Origin: Solirubrobacteraceae bacterium
GTDB taxonomy: Bacteria > Actinomycetota > Thermoleophilia > Solirubrobacterales > Solirubrobacteraceae
NCBI GenBank assembly: GCA_025455895.1
Contig: JALOLQ010000019.1
Coordinates: 1 to 12,406, forward strand
Length of the DNA: 12,406 nt
Direction: 5' to 3'
In this document: piece by piece, positions 1 to 6,493 of the stretch
Layout of the letters: each line of letters opens with the position of its first letter
Position numbering within the stretch: the stretch's first letter is position 1
Position numbers and translations under genes: made by a program
Notes under the pieces: generated by a model
Databases searched by the model: none
Told to the model about the DNA's origin: nothing
What the model saw: only the letters and a program-made list of their open reading frames with translations

Positions 1-547
1 CGCGCAGGGCGGCGAACCAGCGGCGGTTGTCCTCGGGCGCCGCGGCGAGCGGCGGCATCGTCATGAGGCCGACGACGCGCACCGGGCAGCGCTCGAGGAA
101 CGCGTCGAGGTCCTGCGGGCGCACGCCGCTCTTGGCCTCCTCCCCGGCGACGTTGACCTCGACGAGGACCTCGGTCTGCGGCGTCCCGTGGCGCTCGAGC
201 TGGGCGAGCACGGAGTCCGAGGCCACCGAGTGGATCCAGCGCACGTGCGGGAGCACCTGCTTGACCTTGCGGCTCTGGAGGTGCCCGATGAAGTCGAAGG
301 TGAGCCGGTCGCCCCAGCGCTCGGCCTTCGCGACGAGCTCCTGGGCGCGGTTCTCGCCGGCGAGCGTGATCCCCGCGTCGGCGAGGACCCCGACCTCCTC
401 GAGCGGGACGTACTTCACCGCCGCGAGGATCTCGACGGCGGCGAGGTCGCGTCCGGCGCGCGTGCACGCCGCCTCGACGTCGGCGCGGACCGCCGCGAGG
501 TTCGCCCGCACGCGCTCGGCGGTCAGGCCGTGGATCAGTTCCGCCAT
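1..547 (-). CDS. yggS: YggS/PROSC-family PLP-binding protein, 3' end cut by window edge
   Basis: Soluble, non-catalytic pyridoxal-5'-phosphate carrier of the YggS/PLPBP family, which buffers free PLP and affects amino-acid homeostasis in the cytoplasm. The 182 residues visible form the start of an alanine-racemase-like TIM barrel. The PLP lysine is Lys45 in the segment ILAAVKYVP, followed by the family landmarks GENRAQEL, FDFIGHLQSRK, IHSVASDS, EVLVEVNVAGE and GLMTMPP. The commoner AVSKT around the lysine reads AAVKY here. The ATG at 545-547 is chosen because AAGGAGG lies 6 nt upstream of it. The start overlaps the end of pgeF by 13 nt, so the two are probably translationally coupled. The C-terminal part, probably 40-50 residues, lies beyond position 1. 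In many Gram-positives this pair sits next to sepF and ftsZ, so division genes may follow to the left (inference). Confidence 0.93.
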   Translation of the reverse strand, partial: MAELIHGLTAERVRANLAAVRADVEAACTRAGRDLAAVEILAAVKYVPLEEVGVLADAGITLAGENRAQELVAKAERWGDRLTFDFIGHLQSRKVKQVLPHVRWIHSVASDSVLAQLERHGTPQTEVLVEVNVAGEEAKSGVRPQDLDAFLERCPVRVVGLMTMPPLAAAPEDNRRWFAALR

Positions 548-1233
548 GTGAGGCCTCCTTGGCGCCCGGCGGTCCCGCCCTCGCGCCGATGCGACCAGAA
601 GCCGGGATCGCAGATGGTGCAGTGGCCGCTGTCGTGGGTCTCGGTCACGCCCTCCTCGCAGAGGATCGCCGTGGCGATCGCGGGGAGGTCGGCGTGGTCG
701 CCCCGGCGGGCCGCGGCGCCGTGGTGCGCGAACGCGGCGTGGACCTCCTCGCCGGTCTCGTAGCAGCAGACGCGGGCGCACGGGCCGAGCGCGGCGCGGA
801 TCTCGCTCGCGCCGAGTTCCCGCAGCGCCCGGACGCCGGCCTCGACGACGCCGCCCGCGAGCCCGCGCCAGCCGGCGTGGACGGCCGCGACGGCCTCCGG
901 GGCGACGAGCGCGACGGGCAGGCAGTCGGCGACGCGCACGACGCACGCCACGCCGGGGAGCGCGGTGGCCTGGCCGTCGGCCGGCTCCACGGCGGCGAGC
1001 TCCGCGGGATCGCGGACGACGCGGACGTGCGCTGCGTGCACCTGCTCGCCCTGGGCGACGCGGTCCTCCGGGAGGCCGGCGAGGCGCCCCAGCGCGGCGC
1101 GCACGGCCGGGGCGCGCCAGTCGCGCAGGTCGGGCCCACGGCGCGTGGTGAAGCGCACCTCGCCCCCGGGCAGCGTCAGCGCGAGCGCGCCGTCCTCGGT
1201 GCGGAACGGGGCTGCGGTCCTCACGACAGCCAA
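535..1233 (-). CDS. pgeF: PgeF/YfiH (LACC1-like) polyphenol oxidase family protein
   Basis: DUF152/YfiH/LACC1 family. Members have been described as peptidoglycan-editing factors (removing mis-inserted L-Ser muropeptides), as copper or zinc phenol oxidases, and as purine-nucleoside phosphorylase/deaminases. Which activity applies cannot be read from sequence. The 232 residues match the family length. The metal-site residues are in place: His66 (QVHAAHV), Cys104 (VADCLPVALV) and His119 (AVHAGWRG). They are followed by IRAALGPCARVCCYETGEE and the C-terminal FWSHRREGGTAGRQ block. The start is taken as TTG at 1233 because GAGG stands 6 nt upstream. A GTG nine bases further in (1224) is the alternative and has poorer spacing. 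It begins 1 nt after the cca stop and overlaps yggS by 13 nt, so cca-pgeF-yggS read as one transcription unit. Confidence 0.92.
   Translation of the reverse strand: MAVVRTAAPFRTEDGALALTLPGGEVRFTTRRGPDLRDWRAPAVRAALGRLAGLPEDRVAQGEQVHAAHVRVVRDPAELAAVEPADGQATALPGVACVVRVADCLPVALVAPEAVAAVHAGWRGLAGGVVEAGVRALRELGASEIRAALGPCARVCCYETGEEVHAAFAHHGAAARRGDHADLPAIATAILCEEGVTETHDSGHCTICDPGFWSHRREGGTAGRQGGLTWRN
554..560 (-). promoter_or_regulatory. Strong Shine-Dalgarno of yggS inside the pgeF 3' end
   Basis: On the minus strand AAGGAGG is followed by CCTCAC and then the ATG of yggS. It is one of the clearest ribosome-binding sites in the window and fixes the yggS start. It lies within the last codons of pgeF, so ribosomes finishing pgeF pass over it. 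Confidence 0.8.
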
Positions 1234-1234
1234 T

Positions 1235-2386
1235 CTAGACCTCGAGCGCGGCGCGCAGCTCCTGCTCGCGCCCGTGGACCTCGCCGGCGAGTCGGCGCTC
1301 GAGCGCGGCGCGCAGCCGCCGGCCGATCTCGGGTCCTTCGGGGACCCCGGCCTCGAGCAGGTCCTCGCCGGTGATCTCGAGCCGGACGTGGCGCAGCTCG
1401 TCGAGCCAGGCGCGGGCGTTCGGGCCGCCGGCGAGCGCCACGGCCTCGAGCGGGGCCCCGCGCGCCGCGCGTGCGATCTCGACGGGCCCGTCGGCGGCGC
1501 GCAGCGGCGCCCCGGTGACCCAGCGCGACGCCGCCGCGACGACGTCCCGGTCGCCGGCCGGGAACTGGAGGTGGTCGAGCCAGCGCTCGAGCAGGTCGAG
1601 GTCCATCGCCGCGACGCAGCCCGCCAGCACGGTGAGATCTCCGCGTGCCTCGTCGGGCAGCAGCGCGAGCGCCTCGGCGAGCACGGCGGGCCGTGCGGTG
1701 AATCCTTCCGGCAGCGCCATCGGGTTCAGCGCCTCCACCTGCTCGAACACCGCGCACGGGTCCGCTTCGGCGAGCGCGAGGCGCAGCTCGTGGCCGAGGC
1801 GCTCGCCGCTCACCGCGCCGGGCCCGGCGCGGCCCGCGAGCGCCGCCGTGTGCGGGTCGACGGTGAACCCGAGCCGGGCCGCGTAGCGGGCGATCCGCCA
1901 CAGCCGCGTCGGATCGTCGTGCAGCGAGGCGTCGTGCAGGACCCGCAGGGTGCCCTGCTGGAGGTCCTCCCACGCGTGCGGCACGCATTCCACATGGCCG
2001 CCGGGCAGCCGCACGGCGATCGCGTTGATCGTCACGTCGCGGCGCGCGAGGTCCGCCGCGATCGACGCCGGCGCGACGTCCGGCAGGGCACCGGGCTCGG
2101 CGTAGGTCTCGGTGCGGGTGCGTGCGAGGTCGTAGCGGCAGGAGCCCGCCGTGACGGTCGCCGTGCCGAAGCGCTCGTGGTGCAGGACCTCGCCCCCGAG
2201 CGCCGCGGCGAGCGACGCGACGTCCCCTTCGACCGCAACATCGAGCTCGCGCGGAGCGTTCCCCAGCAGCATGTCCCGGACGGCCCCGCCCACGAGCCAC
2301 ACGTCGTCGCGGCCCTCGGCCGCGTCCAGCAGCCGGCGCCCGCAGGGCGTGGACTGCAGTCCGGCGACCACCTCGCTTGCGACCAT
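1235..2386 (-). CDS. cca: CCA tRNA nucleotidyltransferase (class II poly(A)/CCA-adding family)
   Basis: Class II tRNA nucleotidyltransferase that adds or repairs the 3' CCA end of tRNA in the cytoplasm. The 383 residues match the HD-less bacterial length. The N-terminal nucleotidyltransferase head shows LVGGAVRDMLLG (31-42) and then RELDVAVEGD, in which the usual catalytic DxD reads Glu47-x-Asp49. The flexible-loop/neck motif RRDVTINAIA is next, followed by LHDDPTRLWRIARYAARLGF, which binds nucleotide. The tail carries LEITGEDLLEAGVPEGPEIG, typical of the C-terminal body. Strict CCA-, CC- or A-adding specificity is not clear from what I can see. The open frame continues far upstream, antisense to the propeller gene, but homology begins only near the ATG at 2384-2386. 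No Shine-Dalgarno precedes that ATG, and GTG at 2371 is an alternative start. It heads the cca-pgeF-yggS unit. Confidence 0.92.
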   Translation of the reverse strand: MVASEVVAGLQSTPCGRRLLDAAEGRDDVWLVGGAVRDMLLGNAPRELDVAVEGDVASLAAALGGEVLHHERFGTATVTAGSCRYDLARTRTETYAEPGALPDVAPASIAADLARRDVTINAIAVRLPGGHVECVPHAWEDLQQGTLRVLHDASLHDDPTRLWRIARYAARLGFTVDPHTAALAGRAGPGAVSGERLGHELRLALAEADPCAVFEQVEALNPMALPEGFTARPAVLAEALALLPDEARGDLTVLAGCVAAMDLDLLERWLDHLQFPAGDRDVVAAASRWVTGAPLRAADGPVEIARAARGAPLEAVALAGGPNARAWLDELRHVRLEITGEDLLEAGVPEGPEIGRRLRAALERRLAGEVHGREQELRAALEV

Positions 2387-2391
2387 AGGAG
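2387..2391 (+). promoter_or_regulatory. Ribosome-binding site of the beta-propeller gene in a 9-bp divergent gap
   Basis: AGGAG is followed by four bases and the ATG at 2396. It sets the start of the plus-strand gene and fills most of the 9 bp between the two divergent start codons. Promoters for both genes must therefore lie inside the opposite coding sequence. I see no convincing -10/-35 pair for either. Confidence 0.65.
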
Positions 2392-2395
2392 ACGC

Positions 2396-3769
2396 ATGAT
2401 CCCGCGAACCCGCAAGGCCCGCCTCCTCGTCGGCGGGCTGGCCGCGCTGATCGCGCTCACCGCGGGCGTGCTCGTCTACGCGCTCGCCAACGACCGCCCG
2501 GCCGACGTCTCCAATCCGGAGGTGGCCTTCCGGGCGCCCGCTCCGGCTCCGCCGGAGCCCGAGCCGGAGCCGCGCGACCGCTCGTTCGAGTGGCCCGAGT
2601 ACGGGTTCACCCGCGCCCGCACGCGCGACTTCCCGCTCGCCCAGCCCGCCCGCCCGCCGTTCCCGCAGCGTTGGGCGGTGCGCGGCGACGAGCTGCTCGA
2701 GTTCGGGCCGGTGGCCGGCGGCAGCAGCCTCTACCTGCTGAAGAACAACGGGGCGCTCTACGCGATCAAGCGCCGCAGCGGCGTCGTCTACTGGAAGAAG
2801 AAGCTCGGCCACCTCGCGGCCTCCTCCCCGGCCTACTGGAAGGGCGTCCTCTTCCTCACGATCCTCGAGGGCGACAAGGGCTCCAAGCAGGGCCGGGTCG
2901 TCGCCTTCAACGTCGAGTACCCGCGCGTGCGCTGGTCGCGCACGCTGCCGAGCCGGACCGAGACCTCGCCGCTCGTCGTCGGGGACACGGTCTACATCGG
3001 CAGCGAGAACGGCACCGTCTACGCGCTGCGCGCCGACGACGGCAGGCTGCGCTGGACGTACAAGGCCGCGGGCGCCGTGAAGGGCGGGCTGGCCTACGAG
3101 GACGGCAAGCTCTTCCTCGGCGACTACGGCGGCCGCGTGCACGCGCTGAGCGCGCGGAGCGGCCGCAAGATCTGGTCGGTCACCGGGGGCGGCGGCGCGT
3201 TCGGCCTCGGCGGCGGGCGGTTCTACGCGACGCCGTCGGTCGCCTTCGGGCGCGTCTACGTCGGCAACACGAACGGCAGCATGTACTCGTTCTCGACCGC
3301 GAACGGCGCGCTCGCCTGGCGCAAGGGCACCGGCGACTACATCTACTCGTCGGCGGCCGTCACGAGCGCCGCGGGGATCGGGCCGACGGTGTACGTCGGC
3401 TCGTACGACGGGACGCTCTACGCGCTCAACGCGCGCACCGGCGACACGCGCTGGACCCATCGCGCCGAGGGCCGCATCTCCGGCGGCATCCAGCTGATCG
3501 GGGACCTCGTCTTCTACTCGACGCTCAACGGCCACACGACGGCGCTCGGCGCCGCGACCGGGCGCCAGGTCTGGACGGTGCGCAAGGGCAAGTTCAACCC
3601 GGTGATCAGCGACGGGCGCTACCTGTTCCTCAACGGGCAGACGAGCCTCTTCGCCTACGACCTGCGCCCCGGGAACGGCCCGGTGGAGCTCGAGCCCGGC
3701 GACACGCCGGAGCTCAAGCCGCCCAAGCGCGACCGGGCGCGCCTGGCGCGCGAGCGCCAGGGCGGCTGA
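2396..3769 (+). CDS. Membrane-anchored PQQ-type beta-propeller repeat protein (BamB-like fold)
   Basis: 457-residue protein that probably acts outside the cytoplasmic membrane. RTRKAR at the N-terminus precedes a hydrophobic segment (about 11-30), which is an uncleaved signal anchor; no lipobox cysteine is visible. A Pro/Glu-rich linker (about 46-62) follows. The rest is a repeated beta-propeller blade, with the signature NGxxYAL...G...W starting near residues 118, 205, 245, 293, 338 and 378 and a degenerate seventh copy near 412. This is the PQQ/quinoprotein repeat (pyrrolo-quinoline domain, as in BamB). Enzyme-type metal and PQQ ligands are not evident, so a binding or scaffold role is likelier than a dehydrogenase. 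The C-terminus is a highly charged Lys/Arg tail. The gene stands alone between divergent cca and convergent hisF, so context gives no partner. The fold is certain; the function is unknown. Confidence 0.88.
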   Translation: MIPRTRKARLLVGGLAALIALTAGVLVYALANDRPADVSNPEVAFRAPAPAPPEPEPEPRDRSFEWPEYGFTRARTRDFPLAQPARPPFPQRWAVRGDELLEFGPVAGGSSLYLLKNNGALYAIKRRSGVVYWKKKLGHLAASSPAYWKGVLFLTILEGDKGSKQGRVVAFNVEYPRVRWSRTLPSRTETSPLVVGDTVYIGSENGTVYALRADDGRLRWTYKAAGAVKGGLAYEDGKLFLGDYGGRVHALSARSGRKIWSVTGGGGAFGLGGGRFYATPSVAFGRVYVGNTNGSMYSFSTANGALAWRKGTGDYIYSSAAVTSAAGIGPTVYVGSYDGTLYALNARTGDTRWTHRAEGRISGGIQLIGDLVFYSTLNGHTTALGAATGRQVWTVRKGKFNPVISDGRYLFLNGQTSLFAYDLRPGNGPVELEPGDTPELKPPKRDRARLARERQGG

Positions 3770-3781
3770 TCAGGCGCTCGC
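3750..3781. terminator. Inverted repeat spanning abutting convergent stops, possible bidirectional terminator
   Basis: GCGAGCGCC at 3750-3758 is perfectly complementary to GGCGCTCGC at 3773-3781, giving a 9-bp, almost all-G/C stem with a 14-nt loop. The loop holds both stop codons of the propeller gene and hisF (TGA/TCA, together TGATCA). No T-run follows on either strand, so this would be an actinobacterial-type hairpin terminator without a U-tract. As both arms are coding sequence, chance cannot be excluded in such GC-rich DNA. Confidence 0.45.
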
Positions 3782-4540
3782 CGCGGGCCGCACCGCGATC
3801 CCCGCGGCCGCGAGGTGCGCCTTGGCCTCGGCGAGGGTGTAGACGCCGTAGTGGAAGATCGACGCGCAGAGCACCGCGTCGGCGCCGGCCTGCAGCGCTT
3901 CGACGAGATGGTCGAGCGTCCCGGCCCCGCCGGAGGCGATGACGGGCACGCCGACCGCCTCGGCCACGGCCGAGGTCAGCGGCAGGTCGTACCCGTCGCT
4001 GGTCCCGTCCCGGTCCATGCTCGTGAGCAGGATCTCCCCCGCCCCGCGCTCGACCGCCTCGCGGATCCACGCCACGGCGTCGCGCCCGGTCGGCGTGCGC
4101 CCACCGGCGACGTAGGCCTCCCAGCCGCCGGCGTCCTCGCGCGCCTTGGCGTCGACGGCCAGCACGACGCACTGGGCGCCGAAGCGGGCGGCGAGCTCGT
4201 CGAGCAGCTCCGGGCGCGCGAGTGCCGCGGAGTTCACGCTGACCTTGTCGGCGCCCGCGTCGAGCACCGCCTGGGCGTCCTGCACCGAGCGGATCCCGCC
4301 GCCGATGGTGAAGGGGATGAAGACGTTGTCGGCGGTGCGCCGGGCCAGCTCGGCGACGGTGTCGCGTTTCTCGTGCGTGGCGGTGATGTCGAGGAAGACG
4401 AGCTCGTCGGCGCCCTCGGCGTCGTAGCGCTCGGCCAGCTCGACGGGGTCGCCCGCGTCACGGATGTCGACGAAGTTCGTGCCCTTGACGACCCGGCCCG
4501 CGTCGACGTCGAGGCAGGGGATGACGCGCTTGAGGTGCAC
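3770..4540 (-). CDS. hisF: Imidazole glycerol phosphate synthase, cyclase subunit HisF
   Basis: Cyclase half of IGP synthase. It takes ammonia from HisH and converts PRFAR to imidazole-glycerol phosphate plus AICAR in the cytoplasm. The 256-residue TIM barrel has both catalytic aspartates at the canonical positions, Asp11 (VIPCLDVDAGRVVKG) and Asp130 (VVLAVDAK). Phosphate-binding stretches are also present: FTIGGGIRS, KVSVNSAA, LLTSMDRDGT and VIASGGAG. Translation starts at GTG 4540, the last base of the hisA stop (TAGTG, 1-nt overlap), so it is coupled to hisA. It is the last gene of the his operon. Its stop directly abuts the stop of the convergent propeller gene. No hisI or hisE follows, unlike many his operons. 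Confidence 0.98.
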   Translation of the reverse strand: MHLKRVIPCLDVDAGRVVKGTNFVDIRDAGDPVELAERYDAEGADELVFLDITATHEKRDTVAELARRTADNVFIPFTIGGGIRSVQDAQAVLDAGADKVSVNSAALARPELLDELAARFGAQCVVLAVDAKAREDAGGWEAYVAGGRTPTGRDAVAWIREAVERGAGEILLTSMDRDGTSDGYDLPLTSAVAEAVGVPVIASGGAGTLDHLVEALQAGADAVLCASIFHYGVYTLAEAKAHLAAAGIAVRPAASA

Positions 4541-5268
4541 TACGCGCCCTGGAGCGCCCGCTGGCCCTCGTCGATCGTGAAGCGCCCCTCGTAGAGCGCC
4601 TTGCCGACGATCACCCCGCCGAGGTTCACCTGGCGCAGCGCCGCCAGCGCGCGCAGGTCCTCGAGCGTGCCGACGCCGCCGGAGTAGATGAAGCGCCCGC
4701 GCACGACGTTCGCGATCCGCGTGACCTCGGCGGTGTCCACGCCGCCGAGCATCCCGTCACGGTCGACGTTCGAGTAGACGAACGAGCGCACGCCGCGGTG
4801 CTGGAGCGACTCGATCACCTCCTCGGCGGGCAGGCCGGTGCTCTCCTGCCACCCGGAGACGGAGACGCGCCCGCCGCGGGCGTCGATGCTCACGATCACA
4901 CGCTCGCGGAACGCGGCCAGGCAGTCGTCGAGCAGGTCGACGTCGCGCAGCGCCGCGGTGCCGAGGATGACCCGCTCGGCGCCGGCGTCGAGCGCGGCGC
5001 GCACCGAGGCGAGCGAGCGCAGGCCGCCGCCGAGCTGGACCGGCACCGGCAGCGCGTCGGTGATCGCCTGCACGTGATGCAGGTTGGCGGGCGTGCCGTC
5101 CTTGGCCCCGTCGAGATCGACGATGTGCAGGAACCGCGCCCCGGCCTCGACCCACGCGCGCGCGGCCTCCAGCGGCGAGTCGCGGTACACGGTGCGCTCG
5201 TCGAAGTCGCCCTGGACGAGGCGGACGGCCTGGCCGTCGAGGATGTCGATCGCGGGATAGAGGATCAT
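4540..5268 (-). CDS. hisA: ProFAR isomerase HisA
   Basis: Phosphoribosylformimino-5-aminoimidazole carboxamide ribotide isomerase, the Amadori-rearrangement step that makes PRFAR for HisF/HisH. The 242 residues form a half-barrel duplication like HisF. The catalytic pair is Asp8 (LYPAIDILDG) and Asp129 (VIVSIDARGG), with phosphate loops QLGGGLRS and FIYSGGVGTL. In actinobacteria such as Streptomyces and Mycobacterium the homologue PriA also performs the TrpF reaction. Without an alignment I cannot say whether this enzyme is bifunctional, and no trp genes are nearby. The ATG overlaps the hisH stop by four bases (ATGA), with no independent Shine-Dalgarno, which points to translational coupling. 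Confidence 0.97.
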   Translation of the reverse strand: MILYPAIDILDGQAVRLVQGDFDERTVYRDSPLEAARAWVEAGARFLHIVDLDGAKDGTPANLHHVQAITDALPVPVQLGGGLRSLASVRAALDAGAERVILGTAALRDVDLLDDCLAAFRERVIVSIDARGGRVSVSGWQESTGLPAEEVIESLQHRGVRSFVYSNVDRDGMLGGVDTAEVTRIANVVRGRFIYSGGVGTLEDLRALAALRQVNLGGVIVGKALYEGRFTIDEGQRALQGA

Positions 5269-5903
5269 GCGGGGGCGCGGGTGCAGAGTCCGGCGAAGTT
5301 GCGCAGCAGGCGCAGGCCGTGGACGGAGCTCTTCTCGGGGTGGAACTGGGCGCCGAACACGCGGCCGCGCCCCACGACGCTCGCGAAGGGCGCACCGTAC
5401 TCGCTCTCGCCGAGGACGTCCTCGGGATCCGCCGGGTGGGGCACGTAGGAGTGCACGTGGTAGAAGACCGACGGGTCCGGCAGACCGTCGAGCAGCGGTG
5501 AGGCGCCGCGCCAGCGGACCTCGCTCCAGCCGATGTGCGGCAGCTTCAGGCCCGGGGCGTCGAGCGCCCGGACCACGCCGCCGATCAGGCCGAGCCCCTC
5601 GGCGCCGCCGTGCTCCTCGGAGCCGTCGAACAGCAGCTGCATGCCCAGGCAGGCGCCGAACAGCGGCACGCCGGCGGCGGTCCGCTCGCGCAGCAGCTCG
5701 TCGAGACCGGCCTCGCGCAGCAACGCCATCCCGGCCGGGAACGCCCCGACCCCGGGAAGCACGAGGCCGTCGGCGGCGCGCAGCGCGTCGTGGTCGGCGC
5801 TGAGCACCGCACGGGCGCCGACCCGCTCGACCGCCTTCTCCATCGAGCGCCGGTTCCCGACGCCGTAGTCGACGATCCCGATCGTCGCCGCCGGCTCGCT
5901 CAC
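5265..5903 (-). CDS. hisH: Imidazole glycerol phosphate synthase, glutaminase subunit HisH
   Basis: Class I glutamine amidotransferase subunit that hydrolyses glutamine and channels ammonia into the HisF barrel. The 212 residues carry the full triad: nucleophile Cys85 in FGACLGMQLL, His188 and Glu190 in FGAQFHPEKS. The N-terminal IVDYGVGN and VLPGVGAF motifs are typical of HisH, as is KLPHIGWSEV. The oxyanion-strand motif is implied by GVGAF. It starts with GTG at 5903, overlapping the hisB stop by four bases (GTGA). AAGGGGA about 10 nt upstream may serve as its ribosome-binding site. HisF is encoded two genes downstream in the same operon, as the obligate heterodimer requires. Confidence 0.97.
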   Translation of the reverse strand: MSEPAATIGIVDYGVGNRRSMEKAVERVGARAVLSADHDALRAADGLVLPGVGAFPAGMALLREAGLDELLRERTAAGVPLFGACLGMQLLFDGSEEHGGAEGLGLIGGVVRALDAPGLKLPHIGWSEVRWRGASPLLDGLPDPSVFYHVHSYVPHPADPEDVLGESEYGAPFASVVGRGRVFGAQFHPEKSSVHGLRLLRNFAGLCTRAPA

Positions 5904-6493
5904 GCGGTCAGCGTCCCCTTCGTGGACGGCACGCCGGTCTCCGACGGGTCGATCGCGACCGCCGCGCGCAGCGCGCGGGCGAACGCCTTGAACGCCGCCT
6001 CGATCATGTGGTGCGCGTTGGTGCCGCGCTCGATCTCCAGGTGCAGGGTGAGCTTCGCGGTGCTCGCGACCGCGCGGAAGAACTCGTCGACCAGCTCGTG
6101 GTCGAAGCCCCCGGTGCCGCCGGGCGGGAGATCGGCGTGGAAGACGAGCAGCGGGCGGCCGGAGACGTCGATCGCGCAGAGCGCACGCGCTTCGTCCATC
6201 GGCACGACGGCGTGCCCGTAGCGGGTGATCCCGGAGCGGTCGCCCAGCGCCTCGTCCAGGGCGCGCCCCAGGGCGAGCCCGGTGTCCTCGACGGTGTGGT
6301 GCGCCCCGGTCTCGAGGTCGCCGCTGACCTGCGCGTCGAGGTCCAGGCGCCCGTGGCGCGCGAGCAGGTCGAGCATGTGGTCCAGGAACCCGACGCCGGT
6401 CGCGCGGGTGCCCGCGCCGGTCCCGTCGAGGCCGAGCGCAAGGCGGATCTGCGTCTCGGCGGTGTCACGGTGGATCTCGGCGCGGCGGCTCAT
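5900..6493 (-). CDS. hisB: Imidazoleglycerol-phosphate dehydratase HisB (monofunctional)
   Basis: Manganese-dependent dehydration of IGP to imidazole-acetol phosphate. The 197-residue protein is the monofunctional form: no HAD phosphatase domain is fused, unlike enteric HisB. Histidinol-phosphate phosphatase must therefore come from another gene, not seen here. Both halves of the duplicated fold show their metal motifs, His65-His66...Glu69-Asp70 (GAHHTVED) and His161-His162...Glu165 (NAHHMIEAAFKAF). GVGFLDHMLD marks the N-terminal metal/substrate region. The frame stays open upstream into hisD, but homology starts at the ATG 6493. That ATG overlaps the hisD stop by four bases (ATGA), with GGGAG about 10 nt before it. 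Confidence 0.97.
   Translation of the reverse strand: MSRRAEIHRDTAETQIRLALGLDGTGAGTRATGVGFLDHMLDLLARHGRLDLDAQVSGDLETGAHHTVEDTGLALGRALDEALGDRSGITRYGHAVVPMDEARALCAIDVSGRPLLVFHADLPPGGTGGFDHELVDEFFRAVASTAKLTLHLEIERGTNAHHMIEAAFKAFARALRAAVAIDPSETGVPSTKGTLTA

Noticed and set aside
965..2395. Long plus-strand open frame running into the propeller gene (would be a 934-residue protein).
   Set aside because: The part before 2396 is antisense to cca and pgeF, has arginine/alanine-rich composition and no recognisable motif; the real gene begins at ATG 2396 after AGGAG.
2387..3535. Upstream in-frame extension of cca giving 766 residues.
   Set aside because: It is antisense to the propeller repeats; family homology begins at the ATG at 2386. 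GC-rich DNA leaves such frames open by chance.
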